DNA of 64,000 nucleotides, from the NCBI RefSeq assembly GCF_003610495.1, contig NZ_RAPK01000007.1, positions 248,001-312,000 on the forward strand, given 5' to 3'. Source of the DNA: Sinobaca qinghaiensis (GTDB lineage: Bacteria; Bacillota; Bacilli; Bacillales; Marinococcaceae). Position numbers and translations under genes: made by a program. Positions 60,244 through 64,000 of this stretch are shown piece after piece. The notes under the pieces were generated by a model that was given only the letters and a program-made list of their open reading frames with translations, was not told where the DNA came from and searched no databases. The first letter of the stretch is position 1. Each line of letters opens with the position of its first letter.

Positions 60244-61080
60244 CTAATCTGCATTTTTACCGATAAAGCTCATCATCCGCCCGCTCTTACCTTTATCCCG
60301 GCGGTGTGAAAAAAATAACTGCTCCTGCTCAAATGAACAATAGGAAGTAGCTTCAATTTGCGCTGCAGGTATCCCCGCCTGTTCTAGAAGCAGACGGTTC
60401 ACTGCTTTCATATCCAGCTGATACCCCCCGCTGCTGTTCTTAGTCCAGGGCGCGGCAGCTGAAGAACCCAGTACCTGTTTCATTGCATTTATAACGGTGT
60501 CATCCACTTCATAATGCTGCTGTGAAATACAAGGACCGATCACAGCGTATATTTTTTCCGGAGCGATACCTTCTTCTTTTTCCCAAGTTTCAATCATCCG
60601 CGCTCCTATATTTAGAGCGGTTCCTTTCCAGCCTGCATGGGCCAGTCCGACCAGCCCGCTGCGCGGTGCGTGAAAATATAATGGCACACAGTCTGCATAG
60701 AAGCTCACCAGCGTTACATCGGCAGAGCTGGTATACATGCCATCTGCTTCGCCTACCCGGCTTTCTCGCGTCAAAGCCCCTTTTCCGGCGTCATCCCTGA
60801 CAGCATGTATAATGTCTGCTTTGTGCACCTGCTCGGCTGCTGTCCATGTGGAAAGCGGCCTGCCCGCCTCAGCCGCGACCATTTTTCGGTTTTCGACAAC
60901 GTTATCAGCTTCGTCTCCAACGTGAAAGGCCATATTATTGCTCGAAAAAGGAGCCGGGCTGTGACCGCCGGATCTTATCGTAAATCCGGCTGTTATATTT
61001 CCCGGTGCCGAAAACGAAGGGGAAGTAAGGGTCAAAAACGAGCTCGCGGATTGTGTAAAAGGTTCCCTGCTGGCTGACAT
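60244..61080 (-). CDS. pgeF: Peptidoglycan editing factor PgeF (YlmD, Cu/Zn laccase-domain family)
   Basis: A member of the YfiH/PgeF family, proposed to correct misincorporated residues in peptidoglycan precursors; other members act as purine nucleosidases or phosphorylases. Metal ligands lie in [14 protein letters not shown] and [10 protein letters not shown]. The 278-residue product starts with AAGGAG upstream. It directly follows ftsZ here, whereas sporulation genes intervene in B. subtilis. Confidence 0.92.
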   Translation of the reverse strand: MSASREPFTQSASSFLTLTSPSFSAPGNITAGFTIRSGGHSPAPFSSNNMAFHVGDEADNVVENRKMVAAEAGRPLSTWTAAEQVHKADIIHAVRDDAGKGALTRESRVGEADGMYTSSADVTLVSFYADCVPLYFHAPRSGLVGLAHAGWKGTALNIGARMIETWEKEEGIAPEKIYAVIGPCISQQHYEVDDTVINAMKQVLGSSAAAPWTKNSSGGYQLDMKAVNRLLLEQAGIPAAQIEATSYCSFEQEQLFFSHRRDKGKSGRMMSFIGKNAD

Positions 61081-61112
61081 GTATAATTCTCCTTTTTAAT
61101 AAGCCATTCTTG

Positions 61113-61145
61113 AAAAAAGCCGGACGCGTTGAACACGTCCGGCTT
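61113..61145 (-). terminator. Terminator after ftsZ
   Basis: A 10-bp stem (61117-61126 with 61136-61145), 9-base loop, followed by TTTTTT on the minus strand; six bases after the ftsZ stop. No promoter is apparent in the 32 bases between it and pgeF. Confidence 0.9.
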
Positions 61146-61151
61146 AAGAAT

Positions 61152-62351
61152 TTATTTTTTCTTACGGCGGTTTCTAAGGAATGCCGGAATATCAAGTGCA
61201 TCTGATTCTTCTTCAGCTGGAGAATGAGATTCTCTTTCTCTTGGCTGCTCTGTATACTCGTCATCACGTCCGGCACCCGGCGGCGGAGTCTGACGGCTTC
61301 TCGCTGGAGCCGGCTGGCTGTACTGCTGGCTTCTTCTTGGAGAAGCACTCGGCTGCTGGCTCTGTCCTCTTGGATTCACCCGTGCACGTTTATCTTCATT
61401 ATCTTCAAACCCTGTAGCAATAACCGTTACAACTATTTCGTCCTGAAGGTTTTCGTTAATAACCGAACCGAAGATCATATTAACTTCAAGATCAGAGGCT
61501 TCAGAAACAATTTCTGCTGCTTCATGTACTTCAAACAGGCTTAAGTTCGCTCCGCCTGTAATATTCATGAGAACACCCTGTGCCCCATTAACAGACGTTT
61601 CAAGAAGCGGGCTTGAAATTGCTTTTTTAGCGGCTTCAGCTGCCCGGTTTTCGCCGGTAGCAATACCGATTCCCATGAGAGCAGAACCTTTTTCACTCAT
61701 AATTGTTTTAACGTCGGCAAAGTCCAGGTTAATCAGTCCCGGTACTGCGATTAAGTCAGAGATACCCTGTACACCCTGGCGGAGTACGTTATCAGCTTCC
61801 TGGAATGCTTCAAGCATCGGCGTGCTCTTGTCTACAATTTCAAGCAGACGATCGTTTGGAATGACAATCAATGTATCTACTTTCTCTTTTAAAGATATAA
61901 TTCCGTTTGCTGCCTGGCTGGAACGCTTTCTGCCTTCGAATGTAAACGGACGTGTTACAACGCCTACTGTAAGGGCGCCGATTTCTTTAGCAATTTCTGC
62001 GATAACGGGAGCAGCACCTGTTCCTGTACCGCCTCCCATACCTGCAGTGATAAATACCATATCAGCACCCATAAGCGCCTCTTCGATCTGCTCTTTGCTT
62101 TCCTCAGCAGCTTTTTTACCGATCTCAGGATTAGCTCCTGCTCCAAGACCGCGGGTAAGCTTTCCGCCAAGCTGAAGCTTTGTTTCAGCCTGGGAGAGCT
62201 GAAGTGCCTGGGCGTCTGTGTTAACAGAAATAAACTCTACACCCTGTAGTCCGTTTTCAATCATGCGGTTAACCGCATTGGAACCGCCGCCCCCTACTCC
62301 GATAACCTTAATCTGTGCGAGCTGGTCCATATCCATTTCAAATTCTAACAT
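61152..62351 (-). CDS. ftsZ: Cell division tubulin FtsZ
   Basis: GTPase forming the Z-ring. The 399-residue protein has [15 protein letters not shown], the tubulin signature GGGTGTG (106-112), the T7 loop [11 protein letters not shown], a disordered Gln/Pro/Arg-rich linker, and the conserved C-terminal peptide [15 protein letters not shown] that binds FtsA and SepF. ATG at 62351 follows AGGAGG by seven bases; a TTG just before it is not preferred. Confidence 0.98.
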   Translation of the reverse strand: MLEFEMDMDQLAQIKVIGVGGGGSNAVNRMIENGLQGVEFISVNTDAQALQLSQAETKLQLGGKLTRGLGAGANPEIGKKAAEESKEQIEEALMGADMVFITAGMGGGTGTGAAPVIAEIAKEIGALTVGVVTRPFTFEGRKRSSQAANGIISLKEKVDTLIVIPNDRLLEIVDKSTPMLEAFQEADNVLRQGVQGISDLIAVPGLINLDFADVKTIMSEKGSALMGIGIATGENRAAEAAKKAISSPLLETSVNGAQGVLMNITGGANLSLFEVHEAAEIVSEASDLEVNMIFGSVINENLQDEIVVTVIATGFEDNEDKRARVNPRGQSQQPSASPRRSQQYSQPAPARSRQTPPPGAGRDDEYTEQPRERESHSPAEEESDALDIPAFLRNRRKKK

Positions 62352-62389
62352 CAATGATCCTCCTAGTTTATCAATTCTGACCCGTTCTT

Positions 62390-63721
62390 TTATTCAAAAA
62401 ACACTTTGAAGAAATTCTTCACTTTGCTTTTTACTGTAGGCTGATCAGACTGATTAGATTGATTTTCTTTTTCGCGCTGTTCCCTGAGTTCTTTACGGTC
62501 TTTCTTAGGCTTTGCATCTGCCGGCGGAAGAGGCGCTGCCTGAAAAGACTGCTCTTCCGAAGAAGATGTGACCGCCATTTCCTTATCTTGAATTTTAACA
62601 TGTTCATGGGCAAATTCAATAAGACCAATCGCAGTTGTATAAATAGGCTCTCTGACGCCGATATAGTCAGGTACTGTCATGCGTACGTTTTGGCGCAGGA
62701 CATCCTCTGCGAGATCAAGCGTTCCCGGTATCATTACAGAGCCGCCTGTAAAGATATATCCGCCGGGCAGGTCGGAATAGCCCATACGGTAAATTTCTTC
62801 ATGCACAAGCTCAAAAATCTCTTCCAGCCTTGGCTCGATAATCTGTGCAATTTCATATTGGGAATAATCTTCAGAATGGTCATTTCCCATCGTATTCATG
62901 CTGAATGTTACATCTTCGGAAGCATCGTCAATAAATGCATAGCCATGATGCCGTTTAATGCGCTCCGCTTCTTCTGAAGTGGTACGCAGGCCGACAGAAA
63001 TATCATTAGTAATATGATCCCCGCCAATAGACAGCACACGCAGAGCCTGCATCATGCCATCTTTGAATACAGAAATGGTGGTAGACCCGCCACCGATATC
63101 AACCATGGCCACACCAAGCGTTTTTTCATCTTTGGAAAGAGCAAAATCACCGGCTGCTAAAGGCTGAAGACACAGCGCTTCTATTTCCAGTCCCGCTCTT
63201 TCTACACAACGCAGCAGGTTATGTAAAGTTGTTTTGGCACCGGTAATAAGCGTAGCTTCCACTTCGAGGCGTACACCCATCATTCCCCGTGGATCTGTGA
63301 TTCCCTCTAATCCATCTACAATGAACTGTGTCGGGATCGTATCTACAATTTCTCTTTCAGGAGGAATGGAGAGGACCTGAGCTGCATCCATAACCCGGTC
63401 TATATCTTCATCGCGGATTTCACGGTCAGAGCTCGATACAGCCACTACTCCGCTGCATGGTTTCATTTCAATATGATTGCCGTTCACTCCGAGAATAACG
63501 CGGGTAATAGAAAGGCCTACCATGCGCTCTGCTTTTTGAATCGCTTCTCTAATAGAATGAACTGTTTCATCTATATCGACAATAGCTCCTCGCTTCATTC
63601 CTCTGGAAGGTGCGGTTCCTACACCGATCACCTGTAAAGATTTGCCTGACATCTCCCCAATAATTACTTTAACGGCAGATGTACCAATATCTAAACTTAC
63701 ATAAATATCTTCATTATTCAC
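62390..63721 (-). CDS. ftsA: Cell division protein FtsA
   Basis: Actin-like protein tethering FtsZ to the membrane. The 443-residue product has the phosphate loops [13 protein letters not shown] and [13 protein letters not shown], and a C-terminal amphipathic helix [14 protein letters not shown] for membrane binding, preceded by a Lys/Glu/Gln-rich linker. GTG start with AGGAGGTG upstream. It lies 38 bases before ftsZ. Confidence 0.97.
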   Translation of the reverse strand: MNNEDIYVSLDIGTSAVKVIIGEMSGKSLQVIGVGTAPSRGMKRGAIVDIDETVHSIREAIQKAERMVGLSITRVILGVNGNHIEMKPCSGVVAVSSSDREIRDEDIDRVMDAAQVLSIPPEREIVDTIPTQFIVDGLEGITDPRGMMGVRLEVEATLITGAKTTLHNLLRCVERAGLEIEALCLQPLAAGDFALSKDEKTLGVAMVDIGGGSTTISVFKDGMMQALRVLSIGGDHITNDISVGLRTTSEEAERIKRHHGYAFIDDASEDVTFSMNTMGNDHSEDYSQYEIAQIIEPRLEEIFELVHEEIYRMGYSDLPGGYIFTGGSVMIPGTLDLAEDVLRQNVRMTVPDYIGVREPIYTTAIGLIEFAHEHVKIQDKEMAVTSSSEEQSFQAAPLPPADAKPKKDRKELREQREKENQSNQSDQPTVKSKVKNFFKVFFE

Positions 63722-63951
63722 TAGTCGGCACCTCCTATGCTAACACCCAAGTCTCTGTTTTAGATTCCGAGTTGTTTACTCTATTTATATTACATGAGCA
63801 ACACGCTGTTGTGGTATCTTAACAGAAAATTATTTACTTTTTTTAATGAGATCACTTTTTACTATAGAATGGAAAGGTTATTTACACTTATAACGTCTAG
63901 TTTACATGAATTATGCTCAGCAGAAAAGAGCACGTTGAATTAAATTCACTG
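63722..63951 (-). other. Gap upstream of ftsA
   Basis: A 230-base AT-rich gap with no gene. On the minus strand there are several AT-rich hexamers (TAATAT, TATAGT), but no pair with a convincing -35 at the right distance. The sbp gene that precedes ftsA in B. subtilis is absent. Confidence 0.5.
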
Positions 63952-64000
63952 TTATTCTTCATTAACCGGGGTGGATTCTTCATTTTCCGGTGCTGTTTCC
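63952..64000 (-). CDS. divIB: C-terminal end of a protein with an acidic tail, probably DivIB/FtsQ (partial)
   Basis: Only 15 codons and the TAA are inside the window. The tail ETAPENEESTPVNEE is strongly acidic, like the C-terminus of Bacillus DivIB, and the gene lies upstream of ftsA in the division cluster. Identity rests on this tail and position only. Confidence 0.4.
   Translation of the reverse strand, partial: ETAPENEESTPVNEE

Overview
This window is a core chromosomal segment of a Bacillota bacterium in the Bacillaceae. Gene content and order run parallel to the Bacillus subtilis stretch from dprA/sucCD through ftsY-smc, the fatty-acid genes, recG, prkC, priA, gmk and the pyr operon to ileS, divIVA, sepF and ftsZA. 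The Bacillus-type switches (PyrR attenuators, an ileS T-box, a FapR operator, an L19 leader) support this. The genus cannot be fixed from the sequence alone. No rRNA, tRNA, CRISPR, insertion sequence, prophage or toxin-antitoxin gene was seen. Almost everything is on the minus strand; only a DUF1128 gene, rpmB and rqcH are on the plus strand.

Layout from left to right: dprA (cut by the window edge), sucCD, then rbgA-rnhB with a FliK-like/FlhB-like pair (0-6.7 kb); translation and secretion genes rplS, trmD, rimM, ylqD, khpA, rpsP, ffh, ylxM, ftsY, and smc (6.8-16 kb); DUF1128 and rnc (16-17.3 kb); fatty acid and phospholipid synthesis acpP, fabG, fabD, plsX under FapR (17.4-21 kb); recG, fakA, yloU, rpmB (21-26 kb); rpe, rsgA, prkC, prpC, rlmN, rsmB, fmt (26-33 kb); priA, coaBC, rpoZ, gmk, remA, yloC and divergent rqcH (33-41 kb); the complete ten-gene UMP operon pyrR-uraA-pyrB-pyrC-carA-carB-pyrK-pyrD-pyrF-pyrE (41-52.9 kb); rluD-type synthase, lspA, ileS (52.8-57.5 kb); and the division block divIVA, ylmH, yggT, sepF, ylmE, pgeF, ftsZ, ftsA (57.5-63.7 kb), ending in what looks like the tail of divIB.

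Functionally the genes serve growth and division: pyrimidine synthesis and membrane lipid synthesis each carry their own feedback switch, ribosome assembly and rescue factors (RbgA, RsgA, RimM, TrmD, RlmN, RsmB, RqcH, YlmH) are scattered through, and the PrkC/PrpC kinase-phosphatase pair sits beside them.

The most notable features are absences and small deviations. The sporulation genes that occupy this neighbourhood in B. subtilis (spoIIGA-sigE-sigG after ftsZ, spoVM beside rpmB) are missing, and PrkC has one extracellular PASTA repeat instead of three; together this suggests a lineage that has lost sporulation. A 26-codon ORF with a good ribosome site ends on the recG start codon. The second PyrR site is degenerate and the third attenuator is absent. 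RqcH has Glu-Arg in place of Asp-Arg at positions 97-98. I did not find a wholly new multi-gene system here.
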